Positions 7,955 through 15,284 of a stretch of 37,168 nt of DNA are shown in pieces. How positions within the stretch are numbered: position 1 is the first letter of the stretch; every line of letters begins with the position of its first letter. Under the pieces are notes generated by a model that saw only the letters and a list, made by a program, of their open reading frames with translations, made no database searches and was not told the origin of the DNA. This stretch comes from Prochlorococcus sp. AG-409-D09 (GTDB lineage: Bacteria > Cyanobacteriota > Cyanobacteriia > PCC-6307 > Cyanobiaceae), in assembly GCA_003215935.1 (NCBI GenBank), contig QCJQ01000008.1, forward strand, positions 1-37,168, written 5' to 3'. Position numbers and translations under genes: made by a program.

Positions 7955-9573
7955 CTACAACAAATAAGCCAATCAAATATTACTTGAAGAATAAAAAATT
8001 AAATAAGATTGAACAAAATAAGTCTATAAAAGATGGCTTAGAAGTTGGTAAAGAAATAGAACAGTTTGCACAAATTGGATGGGAAAATTTAGATAAAACT
8101 GATTTAGAATTAAGGCTCAAATGGTATGGGATGTTTTGGAGGCCAAAAACACCAGGGAAATTTATGCTGAGATTAAGAGTTCCTAATGGAATTCTTAATG
8201 CAAGTCAATTAACCGTTATAGCTTCAATAGTTGCTAGATATGGTGAAAATGGAAGTTGTGATATTACTACGAGACAAAACTTACAACTTAGAGGAATTTT
8301 AATTAATGATTTACCTGATATCTTGAATAGGTTGAAAAGTGTAAGTCTTGATACAATACAATCTGGATTTGATAATCCTAGAAATGTAACTGGTAACCCA
8401 TTAGCAGGTGTAGATCCACAAGAAATAATTGATACAAGACCTTATACCTTTAAGTTGAATCAATTTCTTACTAATGAAGGTAAAGGGAATGAAGAATTTT
8501 CTAATCTTCCAAGAAAATGGAATACTGCAGTTGCTGGATCAAGAGATAATTTCCTTCTTCACAATGATCTTGTTTTTCATCCTGTAATGAAGAATGGAAA
8601 GTTGGGTTTCAGCCTTTGGGTTGGTGGGATACTTTCTTCCGTTTTAAATGATTATGCAATTCCTTTAAATGCTTGGGTTAAAGAAGATCAGATATGCGAT
8701 ATCACTGAGGTAATTATCTCAATATGGAGAGATAATGGAGAAAGATCTGCCAGACCAAAAGGTAGATTTAGAAGTTATTTAAATAAAATAGGAATAAATA
8801 ATTTTCGCTCTTTAATAGAAGAAAAGTTTGGCAAATTGGATCAAGATCCAGGTTCGGACTTTTCACAGAAGCCAAGGACATTCTTTGGTATTCATCATCA
8901 AAAGCAAAAAGGTAAATTTTATGCAGGACTTCATATTCCTGTAGGTAGACTTTCATCAACAGATCTTCAAGATCTATCAGATATCATTAAAAATTATGGA
9001 ATGGGAGATTTACGGTTAACTGAGGATCAAAATGTCATTATTACCAACATTGATGAGAATAAATTATCTCATTTTAAAAAAGATCTGTTGCTGCAAAAAT
9101 TCCCTTTAAATCCTAATAAAATTTCAGCTGGAACGGTTTCATGTACGGGAAATACTTATTGTGGATTTGCTTTAGTAAATACAAAAGATACAGCTTTAAA
9201 AATCTCAAAGGAATTAGATAATGAAATCATTCTTCCTGAAGAAGTGAAAATACATTGGACTGGTTGTCCTAATAGCTGTGGCCAGGCTTACATGGGAGCA
9301 ATTGGATTAACTGGTAAAAAGACAAAAAATAATAAAGGAGAAACAATTGAGGCATTTGATATCTCTGTTGGAGGCCAACAAGGTGCAGTTAATAAAATTG
9401 GGAAAATAGAAAAAAAAGCTGTTCCTTCTGATGATTTAAAAGAAACATTGAAGGATCTCTTGATTAGTCGATATTCCGCTGAATTAAAACCTCAAATTAA
9501 GCCTAAAAATATTGATTTCTTTTCGCGTTTTATGAATTGGTTTAGTGAATTAGGTGAAAGTAGTAACGATTAA
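7951..9573 (+). CDS. nirA: Ferredoxin-nitrite reductase
   Basis: A 540-aa assimilatory nitrite reductase that reduces nitrite to ammonium with six electrons from ferredoxin, using siroheme and a [4Fe-4S] cluster. The cluster/siroheme Cys are all present: CTGNTYC (Cys398 and Cys404) and GCPNSCGQA (Cys439 and Cys443). Family segments TRQNLQLRG and the duplicated half-domain structure are clear. I choose the ATG at 7951; an in-frame upstream ATG at 7888 would add 21 hydrophobic residues not typical of the family. The last ~20 residues (DFFSRFMNWFSELG...) extend past the catalytic domain and recur in the small gene at 9619-9762. It is preceded by an NtcA-type site and followed by that small gene and focA. 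Confidence 0.96.
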   Translation: MTTTNKPIKYYLKNKKLNKIEQNKSIKDGLEVGKEIEQFAQIGWENLDKTDLELRLKWYGMFWRPKTPGKFMLRLRVPNGILNASQLTVIASIVARYGENGSCDITTRQNLQLRGILINDLPDILNRLKSVSLDTIQSGFDNPRNVTGNPLAGVDPQEIIDTRPYTFKLNQFLTNEGKGNEEFSNLPRKWNTAVAGSRDNFLLHNDLVFHPVMKNGKLGFSLWVGGILSSVLNDYAIPLNAWVKEDQICDITEVIISIWRDNGERSARPKGRFRSYLNKIGINNFRSLIEEKFGKLDQDPGSDFSQKPRTFFGIHHQKQKGKFYAGLHIPVGRLSSTDLQDLSDIIKNYGMGDLRLTEDQNVIITNIDENKLSHFKKDLLLQKFPLNPNKISAGTVSCTGNTYCGFALVNTKDTALKISKELDNEIILPEEVKIHWTGCPNSCGQAYMGAIGLTGKKTKNNKGETIEAFDISVGGQQGAVNKIGKIEKKAVPSDDLKETLKDLLISRYSAELKPQIKPKNIDFFSRFMNWFSELGESSND

Positions 9574-9618
9574 AAACTGCTTTCACATTTTCATTATTCA
9601 CACTTCTTAATTTAAACA

Positions 9619-9762
9619 ATGGACTCTAACAACAGAAAAAAAGATTACTTTTCTATTTTCGTTAACTGGTTTTCTTCACTTGGAAATGATAAGCCTTCCA
9701 TAAATGAAACCAATGGAGGTCAGGATTTTTTTTCTAAACTTATGAATCGCATCAGCGGTTAA
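9619..9762 (+). CDS. 47-aa protein repeating the NirA C-terminal motif
   Basis: A 47-codon gene from ATG (9619) to TAA (9760-9762), 45 bases after nirA and 30 bases before focA, on the same strand. Residues 9-22 read DYFSIFVNWFSSLG and match the NirA tail DFFSRFMNWFSELG at most positions. A second, shorter copy, DFFSKLMNRIS, occupies residues 36-46. Each motif is a short amphipathic segment with aromatic residues on one face. The linker is polar (NETNGG). I know no name for it. I infer an adaptor or membrane-contact peptide for nitrite assimilation. An alternative is a decayed duplicate of the 3' end of nirA, although the intact start, stop and two motif copies argue against decay. Confidence 0.7.
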   Translation: MDSNNRKKDYFSIFVNWFSSLGNDKPSINETNGGQDFFSKLMNRISG

Positions 9763-9792
9763 AACTTTATTTATTTAATAATCTTTAAGAAC

Positions 9793-10704
9793 ATGCAATC
9801 AAACACTTCTCAGATGGATTATGTCCTTCCAAATGAATTAGTAGATGGAATGATTACGGCAGGAGGAAAGAAATCAAATGTTAGCGTAAAAAATTTATTA
9901 TTACGTGGCTTCTATTCAGGAGCGATTCTTGGGTTGGCAACCTGCCTTGCAATTACGGTAGGTATTCAGTCAGGAATGCCTTTTTTGGGATCTGTTATTT
10001 TTCCTTTTGGTTTTGCAAGCATCGTCCTTTTTGGAATGGAATTAGTTACTGGAAATTTTGCTTTGCTACCTATGGCTACGTGGGCTGGAAAAAGTACATG
10101 GCAAGCTACTTTTAGGAATTGGATGTGGGTATGGCTAGGCAATTTTTTAGGAACGGCACTTGTTGCATTTTTATTGTCTATTAGTCTTACTAGTGCGGGG
10201 ACCGTAGAACCATTAGCTGCTGCTGCTGGAGGTAAAGGTTGGGCTATTGTTGCTGCAAAAATTATTGCAATTAACAAAGCAAATGTTCTTGTTAAGTATC
10301 AATCATTAGGAAGTACAGGATTCTTTTTGGCTTTTTTACGTGGTGTCATTGCTAATTGGTTGGTTTGTTTAGGTGTGACAATGGCATTGGTTAGTAAAAG
10401 TGTGCCTGGAAAAATCCTTGCTTGTTGGCTACCAATTACTGCTTTCCAAACGATGGGCATGGAACATATTGTAGTTAATATGTTCTTACATACTGCTGGT
10501 CCTCTTTTAGGTTCTGGCGTTAGGTTTGATCAGGTATTATTGTGGAATTTTCTCCCAGTAACATTAGGCAATATTGTAGGTGGGATGGTATTTATTGGAA
10601 TGCTTTTCTATAGTACTCATAGGACTAAGATGAGTAATGTATTGCCTACTGTTCATGATGAGAAGTTAGAGAGAGAATTGGCTGCTGAATTAGGAGCACG
10701 TTAA
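9793..10704 (+). CDS. focA: Formate/nitrite (FNT) family transporter
   Basis: A 303-aa FNT-family channel/transporter of the inner membrane, expected to pass nitrite given its place after nirA. It shows six hydrophobic segments between residues about 35 and 280. The conserved pore His is His225 in GMEHIVVNMF. Gly-rich FGMELVTGNF and LGNIVGG segments correspond to the broken-helix parts of the FNT pore. The start MQSNTSQMDYVLPNELVDGM resembles the usual N-terminal amphipathic helix of the family. It lies 8 bases before the next gene, so they are likely co-transcribed in a nirA-small gene-focA-HEAT operon. Formate as substrate cannot be excluded but is less likely in this context. Confidence 0.95.
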   Translation: MQSNTSQMDYVLPNELVDGMITAGGKKSNVSVKNLLLRGFYSGAILGLATCLAITVGIQSGMPFLGSVIFPFGFASIVLFGMELVTGNFALLPMATWAGKSTWQATFRNWMWVWLGNFLGTALVAFLLSISLTSAGTVEPLAAAAGGKGWAIVAAKIIAINKANVLVKYQSLGSTGFFLAFLRGVIANWLVCLGVTMALVSKSVPGKILACWLPITAFQTMGMEHIVVNMFLHTAGPLLGSGVRFDQVLLWNFLPVTLGNIVGGMVFIGMLFYSTHRTKMSNVLPTVHDEKLERELAAELGAR

Positions 10705-10712
10705 TAATATTC

Positions 10713-11429
10713 ATGGCTATTTCTCAAGATCAAATATGGGATACGTTTAACCATAATAAACCCATATTTATTGACGCTACCTGGTTGCAAACTGTTTATT
10801 CGTTAGATCTTTCTATTGAATTACGCCACATCATTGCTGAACGACTAGGAATATTAGCTGATATAGGCTGGGAAGCGATTAAAGCTCTTTTAAAGGAGTA
10901 TGGTACTCAACCTGAATTGATACATGCTGCTGGTTTATGTCATCAAAAAGAAGCCTTTAATTTTTTATTAATGCTTTTTAGAGAACAAAGTAGCCCTGAC
11001 ATTACTATTGTCAGGGCTCTAGAATGTTGGGGGGCAATGATTCCAACTGCTGATTTAAAAAAAATTCTAAAATGTCACTCGTTAGAGTTGCGTCTGGCTG
11101 GACTTAATCTTCTTCGTTTTAAATCCCACTTACTTAAGGCATCAGAGCTACTTGAATTGGTGGAACACTTGTTAGATGATTTCCGGGATGAAGTAGTCAT
11201 ACAAGTTATAAAAATTCTTCAGCGTCGTGATGAACAAAGAATTATTAATTGCATTGGAAAAATAGCAAGTCATGGAACGGATCAAGTAGTAGAAACTGCT
11301 TTAATTGCTTTGGGATCTATAGGAACTCAACACAGCGCATTAGAGTTATATTCATTATCTAGAGAATTAGTCACAACAAGTCACAGGGAAATTGCTGAAA
11401 AGCAAATCTCACATCAATATATCGATTAA
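10713..11429 (+). CDS. HEAT-like repeat protein of the nitrite cluster
   Basis: A 238-aa, mostly helical soluble protein. Repeating helical pairs with Leu/Ala/Ile spacing (for example LELVEHLLDDFRDEVVIQVI and VVETALIALGSIGTQHSALE) indicate HEAT/PBS-lyase-type repeats in the C-terminal 150 residues. It begins 8 bases after focA, which implies a shared transcript. In other marine cyanobacteria an uncharacterised gene called nirX accompanies nirA; this could be that gene, but I cannot confirm it. HEAT repeats usually bind proteins, so an assembly or regulatory role for NirA or FocA is plausible inference. A strong hairpin is embedded in its coding sequence at 10992-11018. Confidence 0.8.
   Translation: MAISQDQIWDTFNHNKPIFIDATWLQTVYSLDLSIELRHIIAERLGILADIGWEAIKALLKEYGTQPELIHAAGLCHQKEAFNFLLMLFREQSSPDITIVRALECWGAMIPTADLKKILKCHSLELRLAGLNLLRFKSHLLKASELLELVEHLLDDFRDEVVIQVIKILQRRDEQRIINCIGKIASHGTDQVVETALIALGSIGTQHSALELYSLSRELVTTSHREIAEKQISHQYID
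10992..11018. repeat. Perfect 10-bp inverted repeat inside a gene
   Basis: AGCCCTGACA (10992-11001), a 7-nt loop, then TGTCAGGGCT (11009-11018). It is GC-richer than the surroundings and lies within the HEAT-like coding sequence. No T tract follows, so it is not a classical terminator. Confidence 0.85.
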
Positions 11430-11518
11430 TCTCACATTGAATTATTTTGATGAGTTGATCTTCATTTTATTTACATAATTTTCTTATTAGGTCTACATCT
11501 AGGACTTAGAATCATTAT

Positions 11519-11646
11519 TTAAGGGGTCCCAAGAAAGATCACTCTTTGTGGTGAATGGGGAAAGAGGTGAAAACCGCTGCTTTTTCCCTGCAGCTGTGAA
11601 GTGTCGATTTTGTTCTATCCCAGTAAGAATACCCGCCTCTTTTTAA
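11519..11646 (+). promoter_or_regulatory. Cobalamin riboswitch
   Basis: The conserved core elements occur in order: GGGGAAAGAGGTGAAAACCGC, then the B12-box part CCCTGCAGCTGTGA, then CCAGTAAGAATACCCGCCT. These match the consensus of adenosylcobalamin-type riboswitches (GGTGAAAAyC, C-rich CtGTGA, GCCAGrAtACCnGCC-like end). It ends about 20 bases before the hupE start, where it could mask the ribosome-binding site when cobalamin is bound. The exact 5' limit is estimated. Confidence 0.9.
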
Positions 11647-11664
11647 TACGACCAGGATCAATTC

Positions 11665-12297
11665 ATGAGCTTTTTAAGTTTGTTTCGCAAGAATTTATTT
11701 TTGCTCTTAGCGTCATCATTTTTGTTATTTACTTCTTTAGCTTCTTCAGCCTTTGCTCATCATCCTTTTGGAATAGGTGATGGTTCTAAGTTATCGGTTA
11801 TGCAGGCTTTTTTTAGTGGTATTGGGCATCTATTGCTTGGTCCTGACCATTTACTTTTTATGTTAGGTCTAATTCTTGTAGGAATAAAAAGAACTAAGAA
11901 ATCTCTTTTGCTTCTGTTATTAGTTGGTTTAGCAGGAAGTGCATATGTACAGGTTCAGCCTTTACCAGATTTACTTGCTCCTTGGGCGGAAGCACTGGTC
12001 TCCTTATCTTTGGCATTAGAAGGCTTAATTGTTTTGAATTGTTTGAGTTCAAAATGGCTTTTCCCAATGTTTGCTTTACATGGTTATTTGCTTGGGAACA
12101 CAATTGTTGGCGCTGAAGCAACACCTCTGGCTGGCTATTTTCTTGGTCTTCTACTTGCTCAAGGCTCTTTATTGATTCTTGCAACATTTTTATCGCAAAA
12201 GGTTCTTAAGAGATTTGATTTGAAGAGTAGAAACTTGTTTGCAGGTGTTTGGATAGGTATAGGGTTGGCCTTTTCTTGGGTTGCTTTTATTGCATAG
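11665..12297 (+). CDS. hupE: HupE/UreJ family metal permease, probably cobalt
   Basis: A 210-aa inner-membrane protein. Residues 1-31 form a signal peptide (LFLLLASSFLLFTSLASSAFA with cleavage before HHPFG). The HupE/UreJ signature follows: HHPFGIGDG and GIGHLLLGPDHLLFMLG, with several His and Asp likely to ligate the metal, then about five further hydrophobic segments. Family members move Ni2+ or Co2+. The cobalamin riboswitch directly upstream points to cobalt uptake for B12 synthesis, repressed when B12 is plentiful. It is near but not obviously co-transcribed with the nitrite operon (235-base gap). Confidence 0.88.
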   Translation: MSFLSLFRKNLFLLLASSFLLFTSLASSAFAHHPFGIGDGSKLSVMQAFFSGIGHLLLGPDHLLFMLGLILVGIKRTKKSLLLLLLVGLAGSAYVQVQPLPDLLAPWAEALVSLSLALEGLIVLNCLSSKWLFPMFALHGYLLGNTIVGAEATPLAGYFLGLLLAQGSLLILATFLSQKVLKRFDLKSRNLFAGVWIGIGLAFSWVAFIA

Positions 12298-12428
12298 GAT
12301 TTTATTAGCATTCTGAGAAGATACGAAATTTAGATAGGATTGTATTCTTAGAGAAATAATATGGATATGTAGTTAAATTATTTATAGATTATTTCCTAAT
12401 ATGTTGATCTACCAGGAGCAAATAGCTC

Positions 12429-12557
12429 ATGAAAAGTAACGATAGTATTATCTTTGCAGTACTATTCTTTTGAATTGTTTGTGTTTATTTCTTTGGAGGT
12501 TACGTAGATAAAAGATTTACTTTATTATTATTTAGAAGATACCTTTTACATTATTAA
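12429..12557 (+). pseudogene. Small membrane protein gene with in-frame TGA
   Basis: Reading from the ATG at 12429, which follows an AGGAG-type ribosome site (near 12414-12418), gives MKSNDSIIFAVLFF, then TGA (12471-12473), then IVCVYFFGGYVDKRFTLLLF... to TAA (12555-12557). Reading through the TGA as Trp would give a 42-residue single-span membrane protein. The good ribosome site and continuous hydrophobic span on both sides of the stop suggest a small gene with a recent nonsense change. It could also be chance. Confidence 0.35.
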
Positions 12558-12615
12558 ATCTTATATTTTTATAGCCTATAAGTCATTGGATATGGTTAGG
12601 TTGAAAATTATATTT

Positions 12616-12822
12616 TTAGGCAGCTAGGTCTTCGATTTGTAGCTGCTTAGCAATCAATTGATCAACTTCATCACCTTTGGTTTTTTGACGTATGTACTCC
12701 ATATAATCAATTACTACAGCTGTTTTTTCCGCTTTTATGCGAATGTTATTTAAGATTATTAAGCAAGGAGCAATAGTAAAAAAGCAAATAGAGCAAATAA
12801 GAATAGAGATTTCTGCGGGCAT
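12616..12822 (-). CDS. Small single-pass membrane protein ending in -AA
   Basis: A 68-aa protein from the ATG at 12822 (MPAEISILICSICFFTIAP...); a TTG at 12840 is also in frame. One membrane segment (residues about 5-25) is followed by a charged cytoplasmic helix with EKTAVVIDYMEYIRQKTKGD and the tail QLQIEDLAA. Two Cys lie inside the membrane segment. The family is unknown. The C-terminal Leu-Ala-Ala equals the last three residues of an ssrA-type degradation tag, so rapid turnover is conceivable. There is no co-oriented neighbour. Confidence 0.58.
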   Translation of the reverse strand: MPAEISILICSICFFTIAPCLIILNNIRIKAEKTAVVIDYMEYIRQKTKGDEVDQLIAKQLQIEDLAA

Positions 12823-13050
12823 TATGTAGAAGGATAGCAATTCAAATATCTAACTCTTAGGCTAAAAAGCAAGACTTTATTGTTGATCAATAATATTAAT
12901 TTTTTTATAGCTCGAATTCTGAGGTTATTAAATAGACCATTTTATTGATTGTAAAGTGTTTTGGATAAGCTTCTATGGCTTCATATAAGTATTTGTTGGC
13001 TTGCTTTATCTCGTCACTATCGATATAGATAGGTTTCTTATCTTTTAAGC

Positions 13051-13326
13051 ATGATGACTTTTCTTTTTCTATTTGTTCTTATCTTGTCTGGATGGACTAT
13101 TGGAACTCTATTGACCAAAGATGACTACAAGGTATCGATTAAGAATGAACTTGATAATATATTAGAAAGCACTAAACTGCTTGGAACGTCAATCAAGAAT
13201 CTCATTCAGATTCTTATTAAGAGTTCTTTTCTATCTTCAGGAGCTAAGAAAATAGAGGATAAGAAAGATAATCTAGTTTCTATTGTGGACAATGATGATA
13301 AAAAGGAGGAGGCGAAAGCTGCATAA
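13051..13326 (+). CDS. Small membrane-anchored protein ending in -AA
   Basis: A 91-aa protein with an N-terminal membrane anchor (FLFLFVLILSGWTIGTLL), a Lys/Asn/Ile-rich amphipathic middle and a highly charged tail (KKIEDKKDNL, NDDKKEEAKAA). The anchor has no obvious cleavage site, so the tail is probably held at the inner membrane on the cytoplasmic side. I do not recognise a family. Two adjacent ATGs (13051 and 13054) are possible starts. The minus strand under its 5' part is also open but has no start codon. Confidence 0.55.
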   Translation: MMTFLFLFVLILSGWTIGTLLTKDDYKVSIKNELDNILESTKLLGTSIKNLIQILIKSSFLSSGAKKIEDKKDNLVSIVDNDDKKEEAKAA

Positions 13327-13616
13327 TAGAAATTTTGTTGTTTTTTACTTAGAACCTCTTTTTAGAGATTTATTGTTTTAATTCTTTACTATCTCTCATG
13401 GGTTTCATCTTAGGATGATAGATGAAAGATCTGCTTTAGAATTGAAAGAAGTTGTAGACACTCCTTAGGGGTATCTCGTTTGAGGAGCTAACTTTATTAG
13501 AGTGGTTCTCACAATTGCGATGTTTTTTCTTTTACTGCACTTTTTTAATTAATATCGCATTGCTTCTTTGCGAGGAGTTTGAATGCTTTAGTAGTTGAAA
13601 GAAGGAAACAGATACT
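13327..13616. other. Spacer before the 13617 hairpin
   Basis: About 290 bases without a convincing gene. It could be the 3' untranslated part of the upstream transcript or hold a short RNA that ends at the 13617-13662 terminator. I cannot define a promoter here. Confidence 0.35.
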
Positions 13617-13662
13617 GTAAGTAACACAAACCTTCCTTAAGCCGGTTTGTGTTACTTACTTT
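13617..13662 (+). terminator. Strong intrinsic terminator-like hairpin
   Basis: A perfect 16-bp stem, GTAAGTAACACAAACC (13617-13632) with GGTTTGTGTTACTTAC (13644-13659), and an 11-nt loop, followed on the plus strand by TTTGGTTTTAATTTTA. This orientation fits a plus-strand transcript ending here, either from the gene at 13051-13326 or from an unannotated RNA in 13330-13616. On the minus strand it would lie just after the K+ channel gene but has no T tract. Confidence 0.7.
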
Positions 13663-13683
13663 GGTTTTAATTTTATCTTGTAG

Positions 13684-14274
13684 TTAGTCATTTTTGTTTT
13701 TATCTTTCTCTTTAGCTCCAATTGATTCGCTAAAACCTGAAGCTAGTATTCCTGTGGGAATTGCGATTGAAGCTATTCCTATTAGAGAAGTTATAGATGC
13801 AATGGTTTTCCCAATTGCTCTAACTGGAATTGTGTCTCCATAGCCAACTGCACTCACAGTTGTAATTGACCACCAAAGACATCTAGGTATTGATCCTAAT
13901 AATTCTGGTTGAATAGATGACTCAGCAAGATACATAAAGGTACTGCTGAGTAATAAGAGCAAAAGTGTGTAAAAGGTTGATATTTGAAGCTCTTGACTTT
14001 TTGAGCGTAGTGCATAGTTGAAATGAAATATACTTTGCTTGAATTTTTCATTTCTTCCAATTTTTAATATTCTTAGGAGACGAATAATTCTTAGAATTTT
14101 TAATTCTGCTCGAACGCCTATAAAGGATGGAATAATTGCAATAATATCAATAATTGCCATTGGCGAGAACATATAACGTAGAAGCCCTTTCCAACTTTTG
14201 CCATATTTTTCTTCAAAAGTGCTACCCAGAGACGACAGATATATTCCAAACAAAACAGACCTCCAATGAATCAA
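13684..14274 (-). pseudogene. Voltage-gated K+ channel, 5' part frameshifted
   Basis: The open frame encodes the C-terminal part of a six-helix cation channel: S3 (MAIIDIIAIIPSF), an S4 voltage sensor with Arg every third residue (LRIIRLLRILKIGR), S5, the pore helix and filter TTVSAVGYGD, and S6. The only start is a weak TTG, and S1/S2 are missing. Upstream, in the +1 frame at about 14226-14250, the DNA reads EYICRLWVA, the conserved end of S2. The two frames meet near 14216-14224, where a single lost base would explain the break; a stop lies further upstream in the S2 frame. I read it as a damaged channel gene. A truncated S3-S6 product or a sequencing error are alternatives. Confidence 0.75.
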
Positions 14275-14519
14275 TCTAAAATATCTATTTGATTTCCAAA
14301 TTTATAATCAATTGAATTTTCTGTAACGATGACTGCAAAAAAGATTCAAATAAAAATAGTGCCCCCACAAACTTTATTAAATAAAGAGGTTTCGTCTCCT
14401 GGAGTTTTATTAATGATCTGTTCATAGATCCTTAGGCGAAGTTTACTGATCACTGTTTAAGCATTTAATCAAGGCTTCTAATAAATTAGATAGGTTTTAC
14501 TGGAATTACTTTCGATTAC

Positions 14520-14548
14520 TTGACGACTTCCATATTTATGAATAGTAT
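14520..14548 (+). promoter_or_regulatory. Sigma70-type promoter
   Basis: TTGACG (14520-14525), a 17-base spacer, and TAGTAT (14543-14548). Transcription would begin near 14555 and run into the hairpin at 14584-14624 and the DUF1651 gene at 14653. Confidence 0.55.
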
Positions 14549-14554
14549 ATATGT

Positions 14555-14635
14555 ACTAATAGCTTTCGCTTTTAGCTCTTGTTAAAAAGCACCTTCCTTA
14601 TTACCAGTGAGCAAGGTGCTTTTTGATCTTGCTCA
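14555..14635 (+). ncRNA. Candidate small RNA or attenuated leader
   Basis: Between the predicted start (about 14555) and the DUF1651 gene lie two helices that cannot both form fully. Helix 1 pairs 14584-14595 with 14613-14624. Helix 2 pairs TGAGCAAG (14608-14615) with CTTGCTCA (14628-14635). They share bases 14613-14615. Stopping at helix 1 would release an RNA of about 70 nt; helix 2 would favour read-through into the gene. I match it to no known RNA family. Confidence 0.45.
14584..14624 (+). terminator. Intrinsic terminator hairpin before DUF1651 copy 2
   Basis: Perfect 12-bp stem, AAAAAGCACCTT (14584-14595) and AAGGTGCTTTTT (14613-14624), with a 17-nt loop; the T run is in the 3' arm. The flanking A and T runs make it usable in both directions. 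It is 28 bases before the DUF1651 start. Confidence 0.7.
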
Positions 14636-14652
14636 TTCTTATTGAGAATACA

Positions 14653-14916
14653 ATGTCTCAGCAGGCAAGGAAGATACTTCGATGTCGAACAGGATGCTTG
14701 CTTTCTCCTAAAAAAGATTTTGTTTTGTGCTTTATTAAAGAACCGAAGACGCTAAGGATGATACCTATAGTGATTACTCAACTTTGGTATGCTACACAAG
14801 AAGGTATCCCAAAAACTCTTAAGAACACTAGAAAGGTAGATTACCAATGTGCTAAAGAAACGTGGGAAGAACTATTAAGTAATGGATGGCAATCAGTTGA
14901 ATTTCAAAGTAATTAA
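14653..14916 (+). CDS. DUF1651 family protein, copy 2
   Basis: An 87-aa DUF1651 member, counted from the ATG at 14653; an upstream TTG at 14623 falls inside the terminator hairpin and is unlikely. The family core is well preserved: VITQLWYA, the LKNTRKVD segment, and WEELLSNGW near the C-terminus. It is close to copy 1 (444-716). It is soluble and contains two Cys near the N-terminus (RCRTGC). It is preceded by its own promoter and a terminator-like leader, the best-defined regulation among the three copies. Function unknown. Confidence 0.8.
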   Translation: MSQQARKILRCRTGCLLSPKKDFVLCFIKEPKTLRMIPIVITQLWYATQEGIPKTLKNTRKVDYQCAKETWEELLSNGWQSVEFQSN

Positions 14917-15284
14917 GAAGCTACATAATTTTCATTACTTCTATTGAAAACTACTTTTGTATGAAGAGATCTTTTATTTTATGCGGGTAATAAAATTAGT
15001 ATTAATAATAACTACCTTTTTTAATCAGATTGGATGTGACAAAAGTTGTTTTTCCTAGTGATTTTTAACATAGTAGAATGAGAATCATATATTAAATACT
15101 CCTTAAAGTGATTTGTAGACTATTAAATGTTCAAAAACTAGATGAACTCTCTCTTGTTTGATATGCATTTTATATTTATTGAGCTTTTTATTTCCCAATT
15201 TAAAATTTAAATACTTCTTATTTGAATTTTGTTTTTCTACATCATATTGGTTTAAATTAGATAAATCAAAATTATTTCTGTATA
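14917..15284. other. Intergenic, 368 bp
   Basis: AT-rich spacer. A 62-codon minus-strand frame (15103-15291) is open but depends on a TTG start and overlaps the next gene's start; I do not accept it. No terminator or RNA is evident. Confidence 0.4.

Noticed and set aside
9966-10277. 103-codon minus-strand frame inside focA
   Set aside because: focA is well supported; this is its shadow.
11894-12187. 97-codon minus-strand frame inside hupE
   Set aside because: Shadow of hupE; no family features.
12905-13082. Minus-strand open frame with a TPR-like, protein-like composition under the start of 13051-13326
   Set aside because: It has no usable start codon and overlaps a better plus-strand gene; at most a gene remnant.
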